DNA from: Pomacea canaliculata
Taxonomy: Eukaryota > Mollusca > Gastropoda > Architaenioglossa > Ampullariidae
DNA length: 64,000 nucleotides
Direction of reading: 5' to 3'
NCBI RefSeq assembly: GCF_003073045.1
Contig: NC_037601.1
Coordinates: forward strand, 6,293,872-6,357,871
Positions 49,701-59,400 of this stretch are shown in pieces (position 1 is the first letter of the stretch; each line of letters opens with the position of its first letter). The position numbers and the translations under genes were made by a program. The notes under the pieces were generated by a model, which was not told the DNA's origin, did no database searches, and worked only from the letters and a program-made list of their open reading frames with translations.

Positions 49701-52420
49701 AAACGTATTAAATTCTAAATGACTATTTTGGGATGTTTCTGACAGGTTTTTGAAAAGATGACATTTCATCAGAAAAAGCTGCTAAATGAGAGGGGGATTT
49801 CAGACAGTGTTAGCACATACCTGGAGACAGCAGACATACGCAGAGCATTTTTTTTTGTATCCTTTTCAGTGGGATAGGAAACAAGCCCATAGTTTATGTG
49901 GTGTTTTCTTGTCTGATCCCTTAACGTGTTAATGAAGATGGTGTACTTATAATTAAGTCATGAGACACCTGCAGCTATAGCAAGATAATATGCTGCTAAT
50001 TTATCTCCTTGGCTTCAAGGGATGTGCGGCTATTAGCATTCTTGCTCTGGTACCATTTCAACCTAGGAACAGCTGAATATTGGATGTAGAGTATCAACAT
50101 CTCAAAAGAAGAGAAGAGCTAGGGTGTAACAGTCTTCACACAAATCCTTTCTGCATCAGGAATTATAGTGTGTGCAAAAGAAAGAGAGAAACAGTTTTGC
50201 GTAGGTGTATATCCACATGAAATTATGACAAGTTGGAGGCATGATATTGCTCAGTATCTGTAGACTGACAAGTGAAGACTTTTATATTGCTCAATATCTA
50301 CAGACTGACAAGCTGAAGGGATTATATCACTTGGTATTTACAAACTGACAGGTTAATGGGATGATACTGTTCGGTATCTACAGACTGAAAAATTAAAGGC
50401 ATGATATTACTTGGTATCTATAGACTGTATATGTTGCATTATGTCACTGTTGTCTTCAAACTATTGTAAACAGAAGATATGGTTTGATAACTTTGTTCAT
50501 TTACCCTAAAACAATTTCTCATTGATGGCTTTTCTTAGCCATGGAAAGATTTTTCTCATCATGACTGCCTTTTTTGGGACAGGAAACATAGCCAGCATCA
50601 ACAGGTAATGTGCCAGCAGAGATAATAAGCATGATACCACCTTGCTCTGGGATGTTGATTAGAGTGTGGCAGTCTTGAATATGCAAAAGTATATCACCTG
50701 TATTAGTGACGTCAAAGATTGAATGTTAAACTTAACAATGATAAAACGGATGCCCTCTTCTGCTTGAGAAGAATTCAATCATTACTCATAGTCTGCCCAA
50801 ATACGTCAAGGTAGGCAACACCAATAGCACCTTCAAATCATCCATCTGAAATTGCAAATTTCTTGTTACTGCAGACTTGACCCTTCATAGATAAGTTACA
50901 ACTGTCAGTCTTCCTATCATGAGCTTTGTAAGATCAGCACCATCAGCCACATTCTATTCTGCCAACACTCCTGTCTATGTTTGTTTTATCTAGGTTGTAA
51001 CTATTTTCTTTCAGCCTGCCCTGCATACCTTATTTATAATCTCCAGGAAGTTAAGAACTCTGTTGCAAGTCTGTTGCTTAGAACTAGGAAACAGGATCGT
51101 GTCACTCCTGTCCTTCGTTTTATGCATTGGCTACACATCCATTCTCGCATTCAGTAAAAGCTGCCTGTGCTGTGTTTTATTTCTTTTTGCAGGCTCCTGC
51201 TCTGACCATTTCTCTGAACTTCTCTTCTCCTACATCCCACCTGGACAACTCTGCTCTTTTGTCTGATGCCTGTACCCTCACTTTCCCTGTCACCAGAAAA
51301 ACTCATATGGTCACTGGATTTTTAGTTACTGTGCTGCAAAACAGTGGAACTCTTTCTTTCCATATCTGCCAACTACCCACCATCAAGTCCTTTAAATCTC
51401 CACTAAAAATACATCTGTTCCATGAGCATTACTAATTATATCAATCAACATAATGCTAGTCCATTTTCAAACTCTTTCTTGTCTGTTGCTTAGTTGTCAA
51501 TAGTTGTGATTATACTCTATTGACTAGTCTTCCTGTCTTCCTGTGCAGATTTACGACACTCTCCATACTTATTGTTTGTTCCCCCTGATTCCTCATTGTA
51601 TCCAGATTTCTCTCTAGAAAGTAGGAATTTTTTTTTGGCCCTTTAATTTCTTGAAGCTCACCTTTACGTTTTCCAGTTTTGTGTTTCAGCTTTGATCCTG
51701 TATCTGTGTACTGCTTCCTCACAGTCTTTAACCCATTTGTTATGGGTGGCTTGATGCTAGTGAAGGTGAGTTTTGAGAAAACATAAAACCTTTCTTGATG
51801 ACTGATAAGTAGGCATAAGATTTTACATCATAGGACTCCAGTAACCAATACAGCAGTTTATGAATGCTGTTTTCCTATCTTTTTAATGATGAGAGTGATG
51901 ATAAAATAATACAATAATGTTGCCTGTAGGTTTTAATACCATTTGTTCTGGTGTCGTGTGGACTGCGTGCTGTGCAAGTGGTGACACATGTGCCCTTGCG
52001 TGCCCTCATGCTACTAGTTCTTCTCATGTCGGACTTCATGGGGCTGGTCAGTATTTATGCTCATCACATAGTTCAAAGTTACACAGTAGTTCTACATTAA
52101 AATTGCATATGTGTATGTTATTTGTTAGTGTACCAGGAAATTAAATCACCCAGTAAATTATTGACAGCATGTATGTCTCAAGAATGTGTTGGAACAGATT
52201 ATTTTATGTTTTGAAAATGCTAATGCCATGTTTTCTTCTTCAACAGCATTTCTTTTTCTTTGTACGAGACTATGGCAGTTGGCTGGAGATTGGGACCTCT
52301 ATCAGCCACTACATCATTGTTATGACAACAACAATCTTCAGCATGCTTTTCATGGGCCTTTCGCAATTCCTAACCAGCACAACACTTGTGCCCCTTCATG
52401 GTAAAACTCATCAAAAATAA
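28726..52420 (+). CDS. PIGN: PIGN, GPI ethanolamine phosphate transferase 1
   Basis: PIGN adds ethanolamine phosphate to the first mannose of the GPI anchor precursor in the ER. Thirty coding exons: 28726-28844, 29489-29596, 33951-34072, 34448-34546, 35015-35121, 35892-36016, 36261-36391, 36800-36919, 37138-37178, 38124-38183, 38499-38591, 39078-39133, 39517-39538, 40090-40146, 40530-40609, 42347-42528, 45137-45209, 45583-45685, 46427-46519, 47110-47201, 47428-47478, 48217-48280, 48827-48935, 49145-49247, 49417-49510, 49746-49856, 50549-50604, 51690-51765, 51930-52046, 52247-52420. They sum to 2838 bases, 945 residues (human 931), with no frame break. The N-terminal luminal phosphodiesterase domain shows VADGLRAD (D54), VPTESRPGH (T94 is a candidate nucleophile) and TSDHGM (D264, H265). 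The C-terminal half is multi-membrane, with [13 protein letters not shown] and [17 protein letters not shown]. The start follows a signal-anchor-like hydrophobic segment. Introns host many transposons. Confidence 0.95.
29940..30470 (-). mobile_element. CR1/L2/Rex-type LINE remnant, internally deleted
   Basis: On the minus strand a worn reverse transcriptase start is visible: [17 protein letters not shown], then (N)[28 protein letters not shown] and [17 protein letters not shown]. It then jumps to a 3' tail, 'gaattgcccctggggatcaa', plus AATAAAG near 29945. The middle of the RT is absent. The younger RTE insertion at 30485 lies in or next to it. Confidence 0.75.
30485..31056 (-). pseudogene. 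LINE APE-type endonuclease domain (partial, inverted)
   Basis: The open frame starts [18 protein letters not shown] and carries the endonuclease/exonuclease/phosphatase motifs [36 protein letters not shown] and MLLIIGD. It then leaves the element at 30485 and runs into flanking DNA. It nicks target DNA in intact elements. Roughly the last third of the domain is absent, so it cannot be active. Confidence 0.85.
31315..33425 (+). pseudogene. LINE reverse transcriptase (four or more single-base frame breaks)
   Basis: Order seen: a Lys/Arg-rich linker ([29 protein letters not shown] resembles the family's ADKRAYLEDLANEAEKAA), [36 protein letters not shown], motif [16 protein letters not shown], motif [14 protein letters not shown], motif [52 protein letters not shown] and a terminal VEALCAT. 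Frame changes near 31965, 32130, 32800 and 33110 are each one base and mostly at short homopolymers, while nonsense substitutions are rare. The copy is therefore young or the sequence has indel errors. Confidence 0.85.
33464..33870 (+). other. Unclassified promoter-like segment in PIGN intron 2
   Basis: This is a GC-richer block with 'tatataagg' at 33642 and 'attaaaggg' at 33772, spaced as in a pol II unit or an LTR. No coding frame or clear terminal repeats were found. It may be part of the element into which the RTE inserted. Confidence 0.25.
35122..35891 (+). other. PIGN intron 5
   Basis: An AT-rich intron with nothing recognisable. It lies next to the exon-5 segment that was copied into METTL3. 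Confidence 0.5.
37213..37835. mobile_element. Foldback DNA element with 45-bp higher-order repeat arms
   Basis: A 623-bp element sits in PIGN intron 9, bordered by the 8-bp direct repeat 'agtcttct' at 37205-37212 and 37836-37843. Each arm (about 37218-37363 and 37690-37830, inverted) consists of three copies of a 45-bp unit made of three related 15-mers, of which 'ggacgtttcgccgcc' is the core type. The loop holds a direct duplication starting 'ttagctcacacatttctctc' at about 37418 and 37493, plus a CT run at 37666-37682. It has no transposase. The 8-bp target duplication fits hAT-like or related cut-and-paste transposases. It begins 27 bp past an exon donor. Confidence 0.85.
38592..39077 (+). 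other. PIGN intron 11
   Basis: An AT-rich intron. Short open frames on both strands (38641-38980) are not conserved-looking, and I see no repeat borders. Confidence 0.45.
39590..39845 (+). repeat. tRNA-derived SINE copy 2
   Basis: The head 'tggatagctaagtggttaga' is a good A box and 'gctggttttatacttg' is a worn B box. The body has 'ggcctcgcataaagctgacc' and 'aaaagtgaggtctctaac', the same series of blocks as at 17393-17600. It lies in PIGN intron 13. Confidence 0.7.
41081..41405. mobile_element. Tigger/pogo-like MITE
   Basis: The ends 'caggcagtcctcaacttacc' and, inverted, 'caggcagtcctcaggttatg' are flanked by TA on both sides. The 325-bp body has no coding capacity. The CAGGCAGTCCTC TIR and TA target place it with Tigger-type pogo MITEs. 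It lies in PIGN intron 15. Confidence 0.85.
42656..44984. mobile_element. hAT transposon remnant with transposase fragment
   Basis: Ends are 'cagggctggcgctagg' and 'ccgggcctg' (inverted). An exact 8-bp target duplication, 'cacagagt', lies at 42648-42655 and 44985-44992. The minus strand at about 43224-43020 encodes a hAT C-terminal dimerisation segment ([20 protein letters not shown], then SKLKL). Further upstream transposase remains reach about 43420 with broken frames. A 17-base C run lies at 42704-42720. Near the right end a GC-rich segment of about 260 bp is present twice (about 44330-44590 and 44640-44930). It lies in PIGN intron 16. Confidence 0.88.
42945..43022 (-). mobile_element. RTE-like LINE 3' tip inserted in the hAT transposase
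   Basis: On the minus strand the hAT frame changes after SKLKL into [14 protein letters not shown] followed by a GAT repeat (plus strand 'tcatcatcatcatcattcct'). This is the same 3' end as the LINE at 13088-14130, so a very short 5'-truncated LINE inserted into the transposon. Confidence 0.7.
46555..46800 (-). repeat. SINE/L2-type tail, antisense
   Basis: The segment 'tttgtaatgcgcaggtatcc' preceded by 'atgatgatgatg' is, on the minus strand, a GCGCATTACAAAT tail with (CAT)n, the usual end of L2-mobilised elements. The rest of its body is too worn to classify. It lies in PIGN intron 19. Confidence 0.5.
50238..50428 (+). repeat. Minisatellite, about 40 bp x 5
   Basis: Five degenerate units contain 'tatctacagactgacaag' or close variants, spaced about 40 bp apart, with 'gatattgct' and 'ggtat' at fixed offsets. 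It is confined to PIGN intron 26. Confidence 0.8.
50690..51437 (+). mobile_element. L2-like LINE RT C terminus
   Basis: A broken frame reads like the end of an L2/CR1-group [15 protein letters not shown], then [24 protein letters not shown], and at the end [18 protein letters not shown]. Several frame changes and stops are present. It lies in PIGN intron 27. Confidence 0.75.
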
Positions 52421-53420
52421 AGGTGTAATACAAGTCGGAGAACAAGTAGACAGTGGATATAAGATTCCACAGTTGATCTCTAATCTGATGTATCAGTACA
52501 TTCCTGTTGGGACAGTTCTTCAATCACAGGTGAATTTGAAACTAGTGACATTCTGCCCTTAAGTACATGAACCACATGTCCATAGCATGTCTTCCCAATG
52601 CAGCTGTCACTGATCAATGTGTTCGTTTTACTGCCTGTTTTTTTGAGCACCAAAATACAAGACTTTTTACAAAAGTAGGGAGCCAAAAAACATGATCACA
52701 GCTTTAAAGAATGCCCATCGCTTAACCGTCCACAGCTATTAACACTGTTATTTGCTGAATACAATTTGACAAAAGGATTTGATAAGGTAAGAGCCTTGTG
52801 GGAGTATGACAAAGTTTATGATACCAATATAAATTCACTTAGAATAGAATGCACTTTTTAAAATCATGACCAAGATTCAAATTTAAAAAAAAATATATAT
52901 AAACATACCTTTTTGTTATGTTCTGTTGTTTTAAAGACAAAATGGCATGCCAGTTCTCAGTTCTTTGTTTTTAAGAGATCATTTGTAACTGGTGTTCTTG
53001 TTCCAAAATAAGCATATAGATGTGCAAGCATGGACACATGTATTCTTTCTCATACACATGCACACATTTGAGTCATTTTTTATTAGAATATTATTGTGTT
53101 AAATTTGTTCTAAAGTTTGCACCAGAAGAAGATAAAATTTCATCTTCAATGAAACAATTGGAAATACAGGCATTGATGATGGTATGTTGCCCATGTAACT
53201 TTGGATCTAGAGTCCAAAGTGGTAAAAAGCATTTGGGTTAGGGTTAGCCGTAATCAGCTCTTTCACCATCTCCCCATATTGTCAATGTCGTATTTTCCTG
53301 TAAAAAAACAGTAGTCCTAGCTCTGTTTACACCCACATCCTTAAAAAAATAAAATCACTGGGTGGGGTGGTTGGCAGTGGCCCATACGCTTTGAGTAAAT
53401 GTCCACCTTTTTCTGCTGTT
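52421..53420. other. Convergent 3' ends of PIGN and METTL3
   Basis: AATAAA at 52416-52421 overlaps the PIGN stop codon. On the minus strand, AATAAA at 53084-53079 would serve METTL3. No gene is visible between. The real PIGN 3' UTR may extend further using an unseen signal. Confidence 0.5.
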
Positions 53421-56400
53421 CTATCTATTCTTTGGTGGCTCCATGCAGTTTCCATCTGGATATTTTTCCCTGAAGAGTCGAACAATGTCTGGGTCTTTCA
53501 AACATACTCCTTCCAGCTGATTGCCAAGGGTGATCCTGTGAGAACAGAATGTAGCAATTCACAGAATATCTATCTCTTTAAAAAGACTTAATATATTTCA
53601 GGATTTATACCTTTATACTCATGTCTTTGGTTCCCTCAGCCCTTCACAGAAACTACAGAAATGACCTGGAGAAAAAAAACCCCACCAAATCTGAGCATCT
53701 TTTGGGAACAAATTAAGCTGCAGCAAACATTGCAAATTAAAGATAAAAGAAAGCTCCCTCTTACTAAGACCACTTGAAAAATAACAAATAAAAAGGAAGT
53801 GTGCAGTATGTACCAGTTGGGTTGAACATTATGTGGCCGCCCAAACAGCTCCACCTTGCGTGTCCCTGGTGACAGCCGTTCTATGATACCGTAGATTTCA
53901 TCTGGCTTGTGGCTAGTGGCCCTTACCTGGGATAGCATGTTATGTTTAGTACTAATAATATGGTAAATACAGCAACACGAAAAAAGAACTACTATTTTGT
54001 CTATGATGTGTTGATAATGGCAATCAATTTATAGGGCGAATATAATAATAATGGGAACTTATAATGTGCAGTATCATGACCAAGATCTCACACACGCACA
54101 CAGGACTCTCATTACCTCAGCAACTATAACATCACAGTCAAGTCCTTTGTTTACACCTTTAGGGTTTCCCTTTACTCCAACCTGTAACAAACCCCCCACA
54201 AGAAATGTAGTTTCAGAATCAGCTAAAAGAATAGTTCCAAAGAAGCAGCTCTGTTTGATTTCATAATTACACATTCTTTGAAACAGCTACCACACCTACA
54301 AAATTAAGAATTTATCATTCCAAAGTACCATGATGTCCCAAATCTTTACAAATTACAGTGTACTTGATATACAAAGCTGTAGATGTCTCATATATATTAA
54401 TGTATATGTGCATGCTTTTATGAAGTATGCAAAAAAAAAAAAAAAAAAAAAAAAAATTTTTCTTACAAGGCAGTGCTCTTTGCCATGGTTCAACCAGTGA
54501 CCCGTGCGACCAGTTCGAATGATTCTTTGTAACTGGTTTGTTTTAACCCAGATGATTTCATCACACCGTTTGTACCTAATGATAGATGTTTTAAAAACAG
54601 TAAAGCTATTAACACAGACTAATCTTTATTGTGCTGTAAGTAAAACAAAATTAATATTCTTGGCTAGTCAAGTTTGTCATATATCTCAGCAAAGCCTCCC
54701 AACATACATACCCCCAAAGTTCCAGACATTCACGGCCAAGTTCCATGGCTCTGGAACAAGAAAAAAAAAAAAAAAAATGCATGTTTCTGCTGGACATATT
54801 TTCATCAAATATGCCCTTACAAACATACATTTGCAAACATATTAACTGATAAACTGAGAAATACCTAGTAACAGAACATTTTGAGGCAACTGATGCACAC
54901 TTTTCAAAAATTTCAAAGGGCTAATAATGATTGCTGTGATTCTCAAATGTATTTTTAAAACTGAAAAGACAGCCATGAAAACTATCATGTGAGAGTCGCC
55001 AGCCAAAACCATCATGAGAGACTCACCTGCCAGTAACCCAAAGGAAGATAAATCCTTCATCCTGTAGAGCTGGAATATCAAGTCGTCTCATTTCATCATC
55101 ACCCATTGTGCCATATGGAAGTTCCATGTGAATATCCCAAGGAGGATCAGCCATCACTACAGCACACTTGCCCAACGTGGTCATATCAAAGAATCGCAAG
55201 TCGCATTGAATCCACTGGAATAAAATAAAGAATACTAGCCAAGTTCCCTTTTTTCATATTTAGCAAAAGAATGAATACTGAATATAAACTAAAAGAGGAC
55301 TTATAAAAAAAAGAAAATACTCACTTGAGGAGGAAACATGTGAATGGAATTATCTCCCATGCCAGCCTCGGGGAGTTTTTTGGATACTCCAGTTTCTTTC
55401 TTTAGCACTGTTGCTTCATTTGCTGAACCAGTCTCAATCTCGTAGTGGACATACTAAGCATACACATGCATAAACACATCAAACACATTTTTAATCATTG
55501 AAGATGACTGCCATGTATTTCATATTGTATTCAAAATGTGAATCATACCCTTCTTGTTCAAAATATCTACTCTGCCTATTAGATGCCAAATAACTGTATT
55601 AGAAAATCAAATCTGATGCAAATTAACTACCTAACTTGAAAGAAACAAGACATGAAATCTGCCTAAGCATTTGATATACCTTACAGGTATCCATGTGGAA
55701 ACAGGTGTTTAAGAAAGAACAATCCCCAAGAGATTCTGAAACAAAGAAAATGTAGTGGAATTTCCTAATCCATGCAGCAAATGTTAAATACAAGACAATG
55801 CACGAAAAGTTAAATGTACAAGAATGCAATTAGAAATAGAGGATAAAGAATTGCATCTGAGTGCAGACATACATATGAGAATAAAGGCAAAAAGACAAAA
55901 AAAAAAAAAAAAAGGAATAAAAAACAAGAGATGATTGCACAGGTAAAAGAGATCAACACACAAATAGTCGTACAAAAAGAAAGATCTTAGCCATAATGAA
56001 AGCTATAAAAGCTCACCATCTGTGTGTTTCTGGATAATTTTCTTGAAGTGAAGCTTATTGCAAACTGTTCCTGTCTGCTGAGAGAATTTTAGACATTCAT
56101 CTTTCACACCATATGGGCAAAACTCTTTGAGCTGAGCACCTGGAAATGATGGAAAATTGTGGTCATTTAACAGTAAAAACATTCAGTAATAAGATAAAAA
56201 AGATGTTGACTTGCCATTATCTCTAAATATTCTGACAGCTTTATGGAAAAGGTTGCCTTGAACAGGCTAATACCCTCCAACCCCTAAAATTTTGTTTGGA
56301 CAAAACATGTCAAATAATATAGTTATACACAATGATATTTTAAAGTAGCACACGATGTGATGAACTGTAGGCATATGATGAGTGAAAAAATTCCCATCCT

Positions 56401-59400
56401 TTAATGCTGTAAGCATTACTATGGAAAGGTGTCTGCACAAATGGCATTGTGTTAACCAAATATGTACAGAACATTATAGCATATCAAAATATTTTCACCC
56501 ACCTCCTGGAGTTTTAAACTTTTCCACCAGATACTTTTCCTGTGAACAAAATGAAAAGGTAATCTACATCATGAAGTATTCATTTTCCATATTTAAAAAA
56601 AAAATTGCTTGCTTAGTACATCAAGCTACTTGTTTATTTCAGCATGTCCTCTCCTGTCTTGATTGGCCAATCATCAATAATTCTGACCCATGACTTTATG
56701 AGAATATTGGTCTACGGGGCTTACCTTTGCTGTAGGCTTACTGAGAAGTTGCTGAATCTCTTCATTAACTTTTTTCTCTTCTCGTTCCCGGGCTGACTGC
56801 GTGGACAGCAGACTCTGCAAACACAACTAACCTTAATAAAAAAAAAATTAATTGACAATGGATGAGTCCTAGATCTTGACACAAACATGACAGCTGTAGA
56901 ATATTTACTAAAATGTCATTTGTATTGTTCTTAGCAGGATTTTCACTAAAGCTTTCTTCAGCAGCAGATCAGTCTTCACCACCACTGTCAAATACACCTC
57001 TATAGCCTTTCTCTTTCATACTGTATTGTTGCTTTCTGCAAAAAAGCACTGTCCACAAAAATTTATATTATTAATACTCGTTTAAAAACAGTTTCTGCTG
57101 CATAGGACACCTCAAGCACAGTCCCATGTCAAAAAACAGACAACAGACAATTTTTAAACAAGATAAAGATGGCTAGAAGATGTGTGATGACTTCATTACT
57201 GCTTTCTATTGAGTAAATATGATGGACTAAACCCTTGGTGGTGTAAGTATAGAAAGATTTGACCGGTCCTGCATTATTGTGTTCCTTTCACATACAACTG
57301 ATATGCTTCTTAACTGAAAGTAGTCTACACAATGTTCCAGTTTTGCTTTTTGTAGATACCAGTAGGAATCATGTTGTAACAAATGGTTACCCACTTGACC
57401 TAGAAATTGATGATTCATATGCTTACCTCAATATCATCCACATTCTTAGCCTTCTTTGAAAATGGCTGTGGTTCAAAATCACCATCACTGTAAAAGATTT
57501 GAAAATCAAAACTTTTTCTGCATCCTTCTAAATTACATTTTAGTTTTCTGAATTGATGTGCAGCAGTAAAAAACTAACTAAAAGACACATTTTGAAAATC
57601 TCTTCAATGATAGGTATAAACAAACCTGCTACAGCATCAATGATTCTGAAGAGTAAATCTGAAATCTTAGACTGTAAAGATTATTGATACCTCTGGACAT
57701 TTGAACCTCATTTTCCCTTTTATCCAGGTGATTCATATTCTATGTCTGTTTGAGGTACTTTGCTGTACAGAGGTGTGCTTTCTACCATTGCTGTACATGT
57801 TGCATAGGGGGTGTGCACATACCTTCATGTGTGCATATGGACAAAAAGGGAAAGAGTTTACACTCTGTGTAGTGATCTGCCCAGTCAATTCACTGTTGTT
57901 ATGGTGAATCAGAAACATTAGTACTACCCATCAGTAGCCATAATAATTTTAATTCAGCCGCCAGTGAAGAATCATTTTATCGTCCTTCTCCTTGTAAATG
58001 TCATTAGCTTCAAATTCTTTATAATTGTATAAGCTGCTAGAATTGAAAAGCCTTAACAACTTTGTCTTTGGAAGGCCATTTGCATGCAGAACCAACAGAT
58101 TAAACTGTTTCTTTGGCCATGCAACTTTTGAACACTACCACGTGTGAACTGTGGTCATATGTAGATCTGAACAGGGATTGTATATGGGGCTTTGGTGTGG
58201 CAAGTATGAATGTGTTATAGTATTGTTGATTGTTGTTGTGCCACATGGTTCTAACCTTTGCTTCCTTACAGAGCTGCTATAAGTTGCCCTCTGGAATAAA
58301 TAAAATCATATCTAATCTTACACTTGCTTTTATTAGCTAATTCTAAGTGATTCGGAAACAAAGGAGCTTGCAACTTACTCATCATGACCACGCTTTCTTG
58401 ATGACTGGTCAGACTTTTCGTCCAAGAGTGCCTCTAGCTATTTTTATTGAGGAGAAGAGAAAAAAAAAACCCAGAAAGCTGTATAAATCAATGGGAAACA
58501 TCTTTTGGATAAAAGACAAGAAATGCTGACAAGGAATATATTTCTACTGAGATAAACTGTAATTTGATCAGCAAGTGAATTTTTTCTGAAATTAGCTATA
58601 AGTATATATCCTTAGCAAATAGAGAAGGCTCTGTATCTCAGGACCAGTTATAAATCAGATGTACTTCTATACTTTTGTTTGCTCTACTCCACTTGATACC
58701 TAGCAAGCCTGTAAAAGTTGTGGATCATGCGCAAAAAGAGGACTTTGACCTCTTTGTTTCTAAATCCAGAGATCATTAATTCAATGCTAAAGCCAGGTCT
58801 TCTTGTGTGATTTTACAGTTCAGAATCCATTTTTTTCTTAACAGTAATACTGCCTTAATTTAAGGGGCAGTTTTCTTGAAACATCTGCCACAAGTAAGCA
58901 CATGCATACAGTAAATATTCAGTGTACATGAAAGAAATAATCAAACTGGATAAATGGCAATGGAAATTTTATGGGAAATTATCATGATAGCCCCTAACAA
59001 CAACCACATGAAGTGGTGAAATAACTGACAAGATGGGGGACACACAAGTGCAGCTCTCATCAAAATTAGTGAAATCTACAGCTATGGTTAAGGCAATAAA
59101 TGAAAAAGAAGTTAAGCAAATGCACTTCACCTTGGAAATGTCCAGGGAATTGACAGTCAGCCGATTTTTTCCATCACCATCTTTAGAAACAATGCTGCAA
59201 GAAACAAATTAGCATCAGTAATAGTCTGCACATCCTTTAGAATATCTGTCAAATATTTACATGGATTTAAACAGAATGACCGAAGGCTTAATGGGGCTCC
59301 CAAACTGCAGCCTGTAAGAGAGCATCCATATTTTTATAAACGATTTTTCACTATTCACCAGAATTCTCCAGATCTACATCTTAGTAAGGTCATGCTTAAC

